A DNA stretch of 64,000 nt, taken from positions 496,001-560,000 of the forward strand of contig JAUEDM010000004.1 in NCBI GenBank assembly GCA_033439685.1, read 5' to 3'. The position numbers and the translations under genes are program-made. Positions 1 to 10,700 of the stretch are shown here, in pieces (the stretch's first letter is position 1; each line of letters begins with the position of its first letter). The notes beneath the pieces are model-generated. The model was not told the origin of the DNA and did no database searches. It saw only the letters and a program-made list of their open reading frames with translations. The stretch comes from Apodospora peruviana. Taxonomy: Eukaryota; Ascomycota; Sordariomycetes; Sordariales; Lasiosphaeriaceae.

Positions 1-495
1 AAGCTCCTCAGCAACGCCGCGGCTATAGAACTTCTTGTTCTGCACCGAGCTGATGGTGCTGATCTCGGGGTCGCTGCCGCCCAACTCGCGCTCCGAGTTC
101 AGGATAGGGTGGATGTGGAGACCAGACGTGGCTGGCCGCCCCGTGAGCTCTCCCAGTCGAACAATCAACTTCTTCTGCAGGTCGTTTGTCAGCCCGTCCT
201 GGGCGCGGAAGAATACGACACCCCGCTGCGAGACTGGTTTTGTATTCTGTTAGCCGAGATGTCAGCCAGATAAACGGGTCAATGACATACTTGTGATGGC
301 AAGGTCTCGAAGAAGCTTGTCCGAGTTGGGGTCATCAAGCCACTCAACCAGCTTCGCCTTGGGGTACTCGCGCCCAATGACCGGGGTAACCTCAAAGGAC
401 TCGTACGAATCGAGGGCTCCCGAAAGCTTGAAGGGTTGGCGGCTAGACGCTTTGGTGCTCGTGGCAGAGTCAACCTCAACAGCTGAAGGGGCCAT
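1..495 (-). CDS. TauD/TfdA-family Fe(II)/2-oxoglutarate dioxygenase, N-terminal part (runs off left edge)
   Basis: Two exons are visible: 495-291 (start ATG at 495) and 233-1, with a GT-AG intron at 234-290 and phase preserved across the junction. The protein opens with a short Ser/Thr-rich leader, then PVIGREYP, the LLRDLAITISQRGVVFFR strand, a GELTGRP segment and LHIHP. This order is typical of fungal alpha-ketoglutarate-dependent taurine or sulfonate dioxygenases of the TauD/JLP1 type. The iron-ligating HxD and distal His lie beyond the window edge, so catalytic competence cannot be judged. By family knowledge such enzymes release sulfite from alkylsulfonates or hydroxylate other small acids. 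The substrate here is unknown, and calling it JLP1 would be over-reading. Confidence 0.85.
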
Positions 496-2343
496 GATGC
501 CTTGACTTGTTGCCTGTGGACAGATCGCGACCTCTGTGTTTGTGTTTCAAATATTGGAAGAATATTTTGGGCACGGTTCTGTGTCGCGAATAAAGATACG
601 TTTAGCAAGAGATGGATTCTCGAACAGGAAGGTAGAGGTCTTTATAAGTAATGTTTAATTGGACAGGCCATGTGCAACACCCATGAACTCTTGGGATCCT
701 TATCCGCGACGCCATCACGTAAGGTCTCGGTATCACACACTTCCATGCTATCCAAATCCGACCCCGCCGTTTTTTGCTTCCCACTGGGGTTGCATTCAAA
801 CATCCCCTCAGCTTGGGCGACAGCGACGGTCGAATCAAAGGAAGCTGAAAATGGCGAGATCTTGAATAGTATATGCCGCCATTGCGCTTTAAATGACACC
901 ACTGACCGCTTGTATCTCTCTCTGGGGGTTTAGGCCGGAGTTAAGAACTCGAGGTGCTCACCACTACGTAGTTATCTACAGAGTACCCGATTCGGCTGGC
1001 GTACCTACCTACCTACCCTTTGGGTCTTTTGGACGTCGCGGGTGTTCCTCAGCAGCCGGTATCGCAGGTGCTTGAGAAGCAGTGTTCGTGTGTCGGCCAC
1101 ATGCACGACAGTGGAACAAAACATGTCGAACATGGTGCTGGATGTTGTCGCGATCAACATGGTTGTCTTTGAAATCTCCCGGAATTAGCCAATCAAATCC
1201 GTCCTTATTATCGATTTTGGAGTCTACCGGCGTCGTTGAAAAGTCGCGTCAAGAACACGACGTGAGCACGTCTCATCACGCCATTATTGCTCAACACGAC
1301 CCCTTCTCCGCTTCTACCTTGGAGCCACCGCCTTGGGTAAAAGAGCCGGCAATGGCAATGAAATAGGTACCTGCACAGTTCCCATCCCGAGGGGTGCCAA
1401 GATACAAGCAAGTGTCACATCATAATTGGAGCGGCATTGGAAATTCCGAGGCTCCGTCTTGAATCGACACCTTGCGAACCAATCCAGTCACGCAATGACC
1501 ACCATAGTATCTCGTCCTTGCTTTGCTAGCGGTAATAATGATGTTGGTTCGACTTCAGTGCCGGGCGGTAGTTTGGCATGGCCAAGGTAAAAGCTACCTA
1601 GTAGCCTGTCACTCTGGCTTCTTCGAGCCCCTGGGAGATTCTTTCACTGTGGACGAGACTCGATCATCTACTGATCTCTCAAAGTTGTCGCGGTCTCGGC
1701 TTCAATCTACACAGGCTGTGTCTGGAACCCAGCCTGGCCTTGGGAACGAGCAATGGAGGAAGTTCTTGATTCAATTTCAACAGAGTCCATCGCCTGAGGA
1801 TCGTGACAGCCCAAGGATCTCGGCCAATTCCAAAACAAGCCCAAGCCGACAAAGCACCTTCTCACTCTGTGGCGCGCCAGCGAGCAGCAAAAGGCCGGGC
1901 CAGAACAACCTCACCCACACCTCGCCGCAGTCTCCGAGATGCAGTGCTGTGAAAGTGGCGAGCTTAACACCCAACGAGAAGCAGACTCTGCATTAGACGC
2001 CCAATCTTTTTCAATGGCATGCTCCTTGACCTTTCTGTTTCACGAAGAGGTACGTAGATGCTCACTTCCCATTCGGCGGAGTAAACCCTGGCACATGTAA
2101 TACGTGATAGTGAGGCCTTTGGTCGCCATCAAAGATGTTCAACCTTGGCGCCGGCGATAGCTCCATGCCGGAATTCTGTTATTGATCTCTCCTATTACAC
2201 AGCGGGCATAAGAATGACTCGTTATCCCGGATGACCGCCATACCTGAAGTCGGTGCTGTTCCGTGCAACGAGCAGGAGTCATACTCACCGGGCTGTTGTG
2301 CAAACAATCTGTGTATTTCCTGCACTGTGAACGAACCACCAAA
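496..2343. other. intergenic region between the dioxygenase and the MFS gene
   Basis: It holds the divergent upstream regions of the two flanking genes. A CCTA-rich run (GTACCTACCTACCTACC) lies near 1002-1018 and a CCAAT-type box near 1190. The longest open frame (1523-1996, plus) has no recognisable domain, begins at a non-ATG codon and has low-complexity composition; I treat it as chance. No RNA gene was seen. Confidence 0.6.
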
Positions 2344-4838
2344 ATGGCCACGGTACTTGTCAGAGAAAAGGCCACCAGGGTCGAGAGGTCCGACTCAGAC
2401 CGTGACGACAAGCTGGGACCTGACGCCTCGACCCTGTCGGTCAATAGCACCCCCCCTCTCGGCGTCCCTAAAGAGGAGAGGCGTTTCTTTTTCCAGCGAG
2501 CCAGGACTTATGATCCCGATGCTATCGCGACTCAGGTAAGCCGCTCGCCGAGGTCTTCCCAAGCGGCCAAGCACCGCAACTAATCGGCATTACAGGCAAG
2601 TGTCTTCGACGACCCGGACACGGCAGAGAAATACAGACCACGGGATAACTGGTGAGTCCCGAACCCTCCGAGCTTTGCAGGTCGAGCCATGCGGCCAACG
2701 ATGCTGACACAATCTTGTCCGCAGGGAAAACACACATCGCTTTGATCCCCTGATGCGATGGACATGGGGTGAGGAGCATCGCCTGGTGCGCAAGATCGAC
2801 TTCCGCATCATGGTCTGGGCTTGCATCATGTTTATGGCACTCGAACTTGACCGAGCAAACATTGGCCAGGCTTTATCGGACCAATTCTTGGACGACCTTA
2901 ACATGGATACAAACGGTATACTGTCCCCTCCCTGCTCGATTCAGAGAGACCAGCAGTGGCCTCGACCATGATGCTGATGACTATTCGCCACTCAGATTAT
3001 AACCTCGGAAACACCGTCTTCAAACTCTCCTTCCTCTGCTCTGAGCTGCCGTCGCAGCTGGTCTCTAAATGGGTTGGCCCAGATCGCTGGATCCCAGCGC
3101 AGATGGTTCTTTGGAGCATCGTTGCCGCCTGCCAGTTTTGGCTCACCGGACGCAGCTCCTTCTTGGCCTGTCGTGCCTTATTGGGTATTTTGCAGGGAGG
3201 CTTCATCCCTGATGTGAGATACGATCTCGCCTCCTTCACATACCTGCAAGAAAGCTGACCGACCAACTTCGGCACACAGGTTATCTTGTACCTATCATAC
3301 TTTTATAAGCACCACGAACTATCTCTGCGACTCGGCTTCTTCTGGACTGCCATGAGCATCGCTGATATCCTGTCGGCACTACTCGCGCAGGGCCTCTTGC
3401 GCATGAGGGGAGTCAATGGCCACCCAGGATGGAGATGGCTGTTCTTGATCGAGGTGACTACCCTCCCCCTTACGTTGGCTTCAGCCGCCTTCCATTTTTC
3501 GGAATAAAATCCATGTCAAAATAATTAAGCCAACATAAACATTGTGTAGGGCCTGCTGACGCTTGTCTTGGGCATTTTCTCCTTTCTGTTGATGCCGGCT
3601 GGACCCTGCCAGACCCGGAGTTGGTTCCGTGGGAAGAAAGGCTGGTTCAATGAACGGTACGTTGGAACTACTCTTCGATTCAGAACTATTCTTCGGGACT
3701 AACAAGAGTGGTTCTCGGTCTCAGAGAAGAAAAGATTATTGTCAATCGCGTCATTCGAGAAGACCCGAGCAAGAGCGGCATGCATAACCGCCAACCCATC
3801 ACGCCTAGACTCCTGTGGCAGAGCCTGAAGGACTACGACCTTTGGTAGGCTGTACCCCTGGAAAATATATACACGCACTAGTACCCCAACAAGCGGAAAT
3901 GAGTAACGGAGCTGACAAGAAGCGACTAGGCCATTATACATCCTTGGACTGGTCTTCCAGATTCCCATGACGCCTCCCGCCCAGTATCTTACTCTCTCAC
4001 TGAGAGGGCTCGGCTTTGACGTCTTCACGACAAACTTGTTGACAATACCGTATACGGTACTCCACAGTGAGTGTTTATCTATTTTTTTTCTTGTGGGGGG
4101 GGGGGGGGGGGGGGGGGAATGTCAGCAGAGTGAGAAAGTAGGGAGCAAAAGAAACTGACACCGACTCTTCATCGTTAGTGATAACAATGCTCGCTGTCAC
4201 ATATGCAGCTGAGATTTTCGGTGAACTTACATTCATTTCGTTAACTGGGCAGATCTGGGCACTGCCGTTTCTAATCTACCTCAACGCGGTGGACACGAGA
4301 CTGGTCAATCGATGGGTCTTGTGGGCAGTTACCTCGTTGCTCCTCAGTTTCCCCACGGGTAGGTATTCCCGAGTTTCTTGGTGAATGAAAACTGACCTGT
4401 GAGAGTCACCAGCGCATCCAATCCAAGTTGGATGGAACTCGAGAAACTCAAACACGGTCCGGTCCCGCACAGTGTCGGCCGCCTGTTACAACATGTTTGT
4501 ACAAGCGAGCGGTATCATCTCGTCTAATATCTACCGAGAGGGTAAGTTACTGCTGCGGAGTGACCTGGTACCCCCAACAACTAAAGGAAGATAACTGAAA
4601 GTTTGATGTGTCAAACCCTACAGATGATAAACCACGATACGAGCGTGGAAACAGGCAGCTTCTCGCCATTGTCTGCATGAACATCGCCATTTATTTCCTC
4701 GTCAAGGGTTATTATGTCTTCCGCAACAAACAGAGAGACCTCAAATGGACCGCCATGAGCGAGGTTGAGCGACTTGAATACCTGGCTACTACGACCGACC
4801 AGGGTAACAAGAGGCTGGACTTTAGGTTCCAGCACTAG
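2344..4838 (+). CDS. MFS transporter, allantoate permease / anion:cation symporter family (Dal5/Tna1-like)
   Basis: Eleven exons give an unbroken 572-residue frame: 2344-2535, 2596-2651, 2725-2915, 2996-3213, 3280-3453, 3550-3656, 3725-3844, 3930-4066, 4179-4358, 4413-4541, 4624-4838. All junctions are GT-AG and in phase. A charged cytoplasmic N-terminus of about 100 residues leads into helix 1 with ELDRANIGQAL, the LDR(S/A)NIGNA-type signature of this family. Further hydrophobic segments follow, with RALLGILQGGFIP in the helix 4 region and a central cytoplasmic loop around residues 300-350. The C-terminus is the usual soluble tail ending in DFRFQH. Family members carry allantoate, nicotinate, pantothenate, biotin-precursor or similar organic anions across the plasma membrane. 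The sequence does not tell which. Intron density is unusually high compared with the other transporter in the window. Confidence 0.92.
4095..4117 (+). repeat. 23-nt poly-G run inside intron 8 of the MFS gene
   Basis: An uninterrupted run of 23 G sits on the coding strand between exons 8 and 9, 28 nt after the donor site. Such a run could form a G-quadruplex in the pre-mRNA and is prone to slippage. The exact length is vulnerable to sequencing error. Confidence 0.85.
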
Positions 4839-6327
4839 GCAGCCAGAGACTCACCCCAGGAGTTGTCTATAGGGGAACAATGCTATTGTTAGCTGTATAT
4901 ACGCCTTTGTGGTGTAATGCTATGGTTCAGGGAGGTATACGGGGTCATGGAGAATCTCAACAGATCTTCTGCGTTTCCTTCGTCTGCCTTCTGTTGGGTA
5001 TCGAGCCCCAGACCTTGGAATCCTAAAGAGCGAGAGAACGGGTGTTTATTCGAGGACCGTGCTGTCGAATGTCATGGGCAGCTTAGCTCATATGTCGTTG
5101 GATAGAAGCTTATACAAATGGCGACTAACCATGAAATTGAATGCCAGGATGGTACTCTCCAGGGAACTAGCAGTATAATGAAACTACCTTCATACCCTCG
5201 CACTTTCAACTGAGCAGCGTCTCCGCAACCCGAGAATTCTTGGCTAAATAGAACAATAACCCTTGACTTAACTTTCGAAGGTAACTAACTACCTTACTGA
5301 ACGTTGTTCACCAGCAAATGCCAACCTAGTTAAGTCGTCAGAACCTCTGTCAAGCTTGATCCCTGTGCTTGACGAGATTTATATTTTCTCTTTTGAGGGG
5401 ATAACAGTATGACTTATTGGATTCTGTGACTAGTACCTCAACTGACTGTCTTGTGACTTACCGAGACTGCTACATAACAGGGGTATGCGTGTGTTGGTTA
5501 CTTCAATCTCCCGAAGTCGATAAGTGACCACGAAGAACACCCATTGTCGGGCTCACACAACCCGTGTTTCCATTTATCCTACGCAGAGAGTATTGTGAAT
5601 CGGACCATACTTTTGGACGAGTGTGTACCCATCAGATCAACCGAGCTTTTCAACGTATAGTGAGCGTTTGCGGTTGTTTCGAAGCGCACTCACAGTACGT
5701 TGCCCGTCGGAAGTCGAGTATGGTCTCTATACCAAACCAAATCTAGAGTATCCTGTTACCTCGACTTGGTTGAATATGGATTCGTTCAAACAGAGCAGCC
5801 TGTCCAGCTTGCCGCCAGGCTCCTTCAAGGAAGATGTACCAGCCTAACAACACTGCAACCGATCGTGCACAACACGAGCTCCACGGGTTTGACCACACCA
5901 AACGGCAATTCCAACGCCATACATACCGTCCATTCCAAAGGTTCTGCTGCAGCTTGATGCGCATCTCAAAACCATCGCTTCTCTAAACAGAATCATTGTC
6001 AGTTTCTCCGACGCGAATCCGGTTCCTGAAGTGAAGGATATGATGCAAGGTTGCGGATGAATTGTCCTATGTGGGCCATAAGCGATGGCAATAGGCGCAA
6101 TAGAGACAATGGTTGGAGGGTGCCTTTGCTAGGTAAGGAGCATGATGAACTCGAAGGGAAGGACAGGCAAACAGGTACTCATCTAGTGAGAGGGTGGATT
6201 ACCTAATCGCTCCGTTGCAGCCTTGCAGCCTCTCAAACCCGCCCGGGCAATTGTCTCCTTGTCTTTCTTCCAGTACTACCGACTTTCCTGAGTGTAGTGT
6301 ACCCACCCGCGACGCGTTCAATCATCC
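4839..6327. other. intergenic, relatively AT-rich, no gene recognised
   Basis: Short open frames are scattered but none shows a domain or splice-consistent extension. About 4850-5560 is richer in A/T than its flanks and may hold decayed repeat DNA. I could not delimit an element, and found no terminal repeats or RNA gene. Confidence 0.5.
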
Positions 6328-6870
6328 ATGTGTCGTTCCGGAGGCGGAGGAGCAGGACGCCGCCGCTGGCGTGCTTGGACCCGGCAGCTGGTCTTACTAA
6401 GGGACCATCACACCAGCAACGTCTCGTCGGCCGGTGACGGCGGATGCATTCAGCTTGCACTCAGTTTTTCGGCCCAGGCACTTGGACTTGGGAGACACGG
6501 GGACCAGTTCTTCGCAGCCCACCCACGTCGCGCTAAAAACGAGCGCTGGAAACTCAGCACAAACGACCCATCAGCAGTGCCGCCGAGCATAAACAAGATC
6601 CCGTGGTCGCCCCACGTTCCTTTGTTAGTACCGGTACAAGTACGGGTCCCGGGCGGCACCGTGTCCACCCCACTACCACCAAACCGACATCAGTCCACCA
6701 ATTCAACTTCTTCTCGCGCAACAGCATCACTACGGATAGGTCGCAGGCTGTTTTCTAGTGCGACCTCGCCCTTTAGAGCTCCTCCGCTGTTGACGCTGTT
6801 GCGAAAGGCAGCCATCACCACCGCCCCCACTACTACCGTCGCTACTCCGTCAACTCTAAAGCTCCAAAAA
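6328..6870 (+). other. in-frame 5' extension of the ribose-5-phosphate isomerase ORF
   Basis: No stop codon interrupts 181 codons between the in-frame ATG at 6328 and the canonical start at 6871. The part nearest the start contains RRLFSSATSPFRAP and LLRKAAITTA, which resembles a mitochondrial presequence. The part further upstream looks like ordinary non-coding sequence. It may simply be a 5' leader. Confidence 0.4.
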
Positions 6871-7728
6871 ATGGCCATGTCGACGTCCGATTCGGCCATC
6901 CCGGTCGAGGAGCAGGCCAAGTTGGTCGAATCGTCCAAGCGTCTCGCCGCCTACCAGGCCGTCAAGGACTATCTGGTACCCACCTACACCCGCATCGGCA
7001 TTGGCTCCGGAAGCACAGTCGTGTACGTAGTCGAGGCCATTGCCGCCCTCGGCCCCGGTGTCACCTCGGGCATGACTTTTTACCCCACGGGCGCACAGTC
7101 CGAGGAGCTGATCGAGGCGGCTGGGCTCACGCTACAGGCCATCAACAAGCTGCCCACTGGTCAGCAGCTGGACGTCGCCTTTGACGGTGCTGATGAGGTC
7201 GACGACGACCTAAATTTGATCAAGGGCGGCGGCGCCTGCCTGTGGCAGGAAAAGATCGTCGCGACCGCCGCCAAGCATTTTGTCTGCGTTGCCGACTTCC
7301 GCAAGCTCTCACCGCGGCTGGGCACCAGTTGGAAGAAGGGGATCCCCATCGAGGTGCTCCCGATGGCCGCCCCGCGGGTGCTCGACGAGCTCAAGCGGAT
7401 GGGCTCGCTCAACCCCCGCGTCCGGCCAGGTCTCCCGGGCAAGGCCGGCGCTATTGTCACGGACAACGGCATGTGGATTATCGATGCGCCGTTTGCGCCC
7501 CTGCATCTGCCCAAGGACAGCGCGAGCGGGGTCCAGGCCGGGAATGAGGACAACGGAGTGTGGCAAGTGGACGCCTTGGCAGATCGTTTGATCAAGATCC
7601 CGGGCGTGGCTGAGATTGGGCTTTTTTACGGCAAGAACGGGCTGGAGGTTACGGCCGGTGCGCAGAAGCCGGTAGTTGCATATTTTGGAATGGCTGATGG
7701 CACCGTCGAGAAGAAGCTTGCGGCTTGA
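6871..7728 (+). CDS. rki1: ribose-5-phosphate isomerase A (Rki1 type)
   Basis: A single exon encodes 285 residues, the usual length for fungal RpiA. The enzyme interconverts ribose 5-phosphate and ribulose 5-phosphate in the non-oxidative pentose phosphate pathway. Visible motifs are GIGSGST (residues 43-49, phosphate-binding loop), FDGADEVD (104-111, catalytic acids) and KGGGACLWQEK (118-128, active-site Lys region). I chose the ATG at 6871 because family homology begins shortly after it and it is preceded by an A-rich context. The frame stays open upstream to an ATG at 6328, and the 60 codons just before 6871 encode an Arg/Ser-rich, acid-poor stretch (see findings). The gene has no intron in the coding part. 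Confidence 0.95.
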   Translation: MAMSTSDSAIPVEEQAKLVESSKRLAAYQAVKDYLVPTYTRIGIGSGSTVVYVVEAIAALGPGVTSGMTFYPTGAQSEELIEAAGLTLQAINKLPTGQQLDVAFDGADEVDDDLNLIKGGGACLWQEKIVATAAKHFVCVADFRKLSPRLGTSWKKGIPIEVLPMAAPRVLDELKRMGSLNPRVRPGLPGKAGAIVTDNGMWIIDAPFAPLHLPKDSASGVQAGNEDNGVWQVDALADRLIKIPGVAEIGLFYGKNGLEVTAGAQKPVVAYFGMADGTVEKKLAA

Positions 7729-10700
7729 GGATTCTTCCCCCCCCCCCCGGCTTTGTTCATACGGCTTCTGGAAACACCTATCTGAACTACTTAGAAATTT
7801 GCGCAACTCGATTCTACAACATGACGTTGCTCGGCAACAAAAGTTGATGGCATCGGTGTCTGCTAGATCTAAAGTATTCCATGTCTAGAACGAGTCACGG
7901 TAACGTCAGAGTTGAGGAGAAAGTCAAAATAGCACGGCCTGCTGCCAAGGATGACGTATCGGCCCTGTTTTCGCTGCCATGCTGGTTTACTGGCAGGCAA
8001 CCAATTAGGGAGAATTCCACCTGGAAGGTCTGGTTCAGCAAGAGCAAGAACCGATCCGTCTATCTGCTGTTACCAAGTTAATTAGCTGGATGTGTTTTAC
8101 AACTCGATGAGGCCGGCCGGAGCCGCGTCCCAGGGGCAACCACCATTGATACGGAGTGAGGTAGAAACTGCATGTTTGTGATGCGAGTTGGCATTGCGGA
8201 ATAAACCTAGCTTGCCACCAATCCACCTCCAAACAGGACCACCACAAGGTACACAATCTGAGATACCTATCACGGGAGGCACACACGGGCGGAACGTCTT
8301 ACTCCTGTCAGGCGTGAGCTCGGAACCTTCGGAGGCGTTGCCGTGGAGCAGGCCCGCCTGCACGGGGGGTACGCATGTACGATACAGCTCCGAGGTACGG
8401 AGTCAGTTCTGCCACTGCGCTATGGATATTTCGATTCTGATGGTCCGTCGGACGGGACACAGCCCCGGGCGCGGCGAGCAGAAGCTACTTACTTGAGGCC
8501 TCAGGGCACTTCATACTAGTAAGCTCACAGTTCACCAGGGCGCAACATCTATTCGTAAGTACCTAAGCATCGTGGAAGTAACCTAGCTGGACACATTTCG
8601 TCTTGCAGTTACCGGTAGCCGTCTTCATGGCATGACCACGGCGCCTGGTGGCTCCCCGATCAACGACGTCTGTCTTTTCCCGCCCTGGAATCCAAGGTCA
8701 TCGCTCAAGGTAAACGCCTTGGGTAGGCCCTGCAGGTCCGGGAGAGGCGACGAGCGTTTCGGCTGTTTGAGAGTTGCATGTGGCTTGGTGTGGGTCGGAT
8801 CTAGGGCGAGGATGGATGGCGAATTCAACGCAATCAATTCAACCAAAATTCTGACTGATTTGGGGAGAATGTCATCGTTGTTAGGGGTTTGACGGTTGCA
8901 CGAAGTTCACTCGGCAATGCAACCCATTCCCCATCTATCTCTTCCTGCGGTGCTTGTCGGGCCCGTCACATCCGGCCTCGCTTCCCGTCGGCCGCCGCAG
9001 AATTCCAGTGTGGATCCACATGGACTCGGCGAGTCGCCGATTTTGCACGCTTTGGTGGAGCCGAGTTAGCCCGAGTTCGGGGGCTGCGGCCTTGGGAAGC
9101 ATCAGGTTCGTGTTGCCCTTCTAACTCTACGTCGGAACTTCTCAGCCGTACACTTTGCTCTATTGTACGGAAAAGTGAGGCAAATTAGGTGAGTAATATA
9201 GGTAGGCAACTGTAGCATGATACAGAACATGAAAGCATTCAATCTGTGACTTAGATGGCGCCCCATGCTGTGCCTCCGTTCCCATTTTTTAAACCGTCTG
9301 TCTTGTTGTGCCCAAAATAGTCTTCCCGTCTGCAGGAGGAAGGCGGTCGTGGCGGGGTGTCGGGGTGTCGCTTTCGGGGGGCGGGAGTTGCATGGAAGCG
9401 CCGGGCCCGTCTCGGCTTGCGCCTCTTGGCTTGTACAACCTGTACTTTCGGGAAGCGATAGCCCAACAGAGAGATGAGAGGTCGATCATGATCCCCGGAT
9501 GGGCCGCAGCGGCTTGGCGATCTTTTGTCGACACAGCACAGATGACACGCAACGCGCCGAAGATCTCGCAACTTTCCTCCGCGTTTCGTGAAATATACAC
9601 CTCCCGCTGTCGCCTCTTGTGGCGTGTGGCTCATCGACCAACATAGGTTGTCTTGTGGTGTGCGAGTACGTAGCTAACAGTGCCTTCGGCTTACGTCGCC
9701 CTCCGAGGCATGAAGGGACTCCTTAGAGGATCGGCACCCTCGGTGTGCTAGCCATACCGGTAGTGCCCAGAGTCCACCACTTCTGTTGCACGTATGTACG
9801 GAATACATTACGTGGCATGGATCAACGTCAGAAAGCCGGGAAACGGCAAGACGCAGCAAACCCGTCGGACCGGAGGACGATCGATGAAATCCGGATTGCC
9901 AGCAAGCGAAAGAACCGTGGCACTCCGGTCATTTACACATGTATTACCAGTGCCTGCCGACTCGACGCTCGGGTCTCTAAGGCTTCATACAAATTGCCTT
10001 TGGCACAAACACTCTGTCAACGTGGGTCAGTTGCGTGCAGCATGGAAGGAAAGAAAATGTACAAACGAAGTCCGGCCGGCAGATGCCAGCAAGAAGGGCA
10101 ATACGACCTTTTTATTGAGCGAGCTCAGCTTCGGCACACGGGATGGCCCGGATTGGGCAGACGAAGGGGTCAGGGCAGGGACCCCGTATTTAGGATAAAG
10201 ACCGGACCTCTAGCAATGCAAATTACCGTGCCGAGTAGGATGGTGTGTATCGGGAATGCCGCCAATGCGAAGTTGGACTGGGGATACTGGTGTGCGGGGT
10301 GAACTCGGCGGCAGAGCGGGCAGCCCCCGACCAGAGATGGCGTGTGTGTTAGCCGATGGCCGTCTCAGCCAGTATCTATGGCGGCAGCGACGATGCCGAG
10401 GACAAGACCAGCAGAGCAGTAGCAGAGGACAGTAGTATAAATGAGATACAGCTCGGCGGCCCTCTACAGTTCATATAGAAATAGACGTGGGCACTTTAGC
10501 CTGTCCCAGAAGCGCTGCTTTGCTATGAGGTCAAGGAAAGAGAGATGGACGGACAAGCAGTCGAGGGCGCTCGGTCAGGAGCCGAGAAGAGACGCGACCT
10601 TCGGGCTATGGGAGGAAAAGGCCTTGCTGGCCCTCAAGTTTGCTTTGGTGCGGGTGTGAGCCCAAGAGCTTGCTTGCGCTGCAGCGTTCGGTGACTCCAC

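Noticed and set aside
1523..1996. 157-codon open frame upstream of the MFS gene
   Set aside because: Low-complexity Ser/Gln-rich translation, non-ATG first codon, no supporting splice pattern or family.
4917..5105. Small frame downstream of the MFS gene
   Set aside because: Non-ATG start, no homology features, lies in the 3' flank.
7161..7806. Long antisense frames across the ribose-5-phosphate isomerase gene
   Set aside because: GC-rich third positions of the real gene create open frames on the other strand; the translations have no family features.
9745..10302. 185-codon open frame on the plus strand
   Set aside because: No domain, no homologous-looking block, a non-ATG first codon and composition of random GC-rich sequence; other frames in the region are similar in length.
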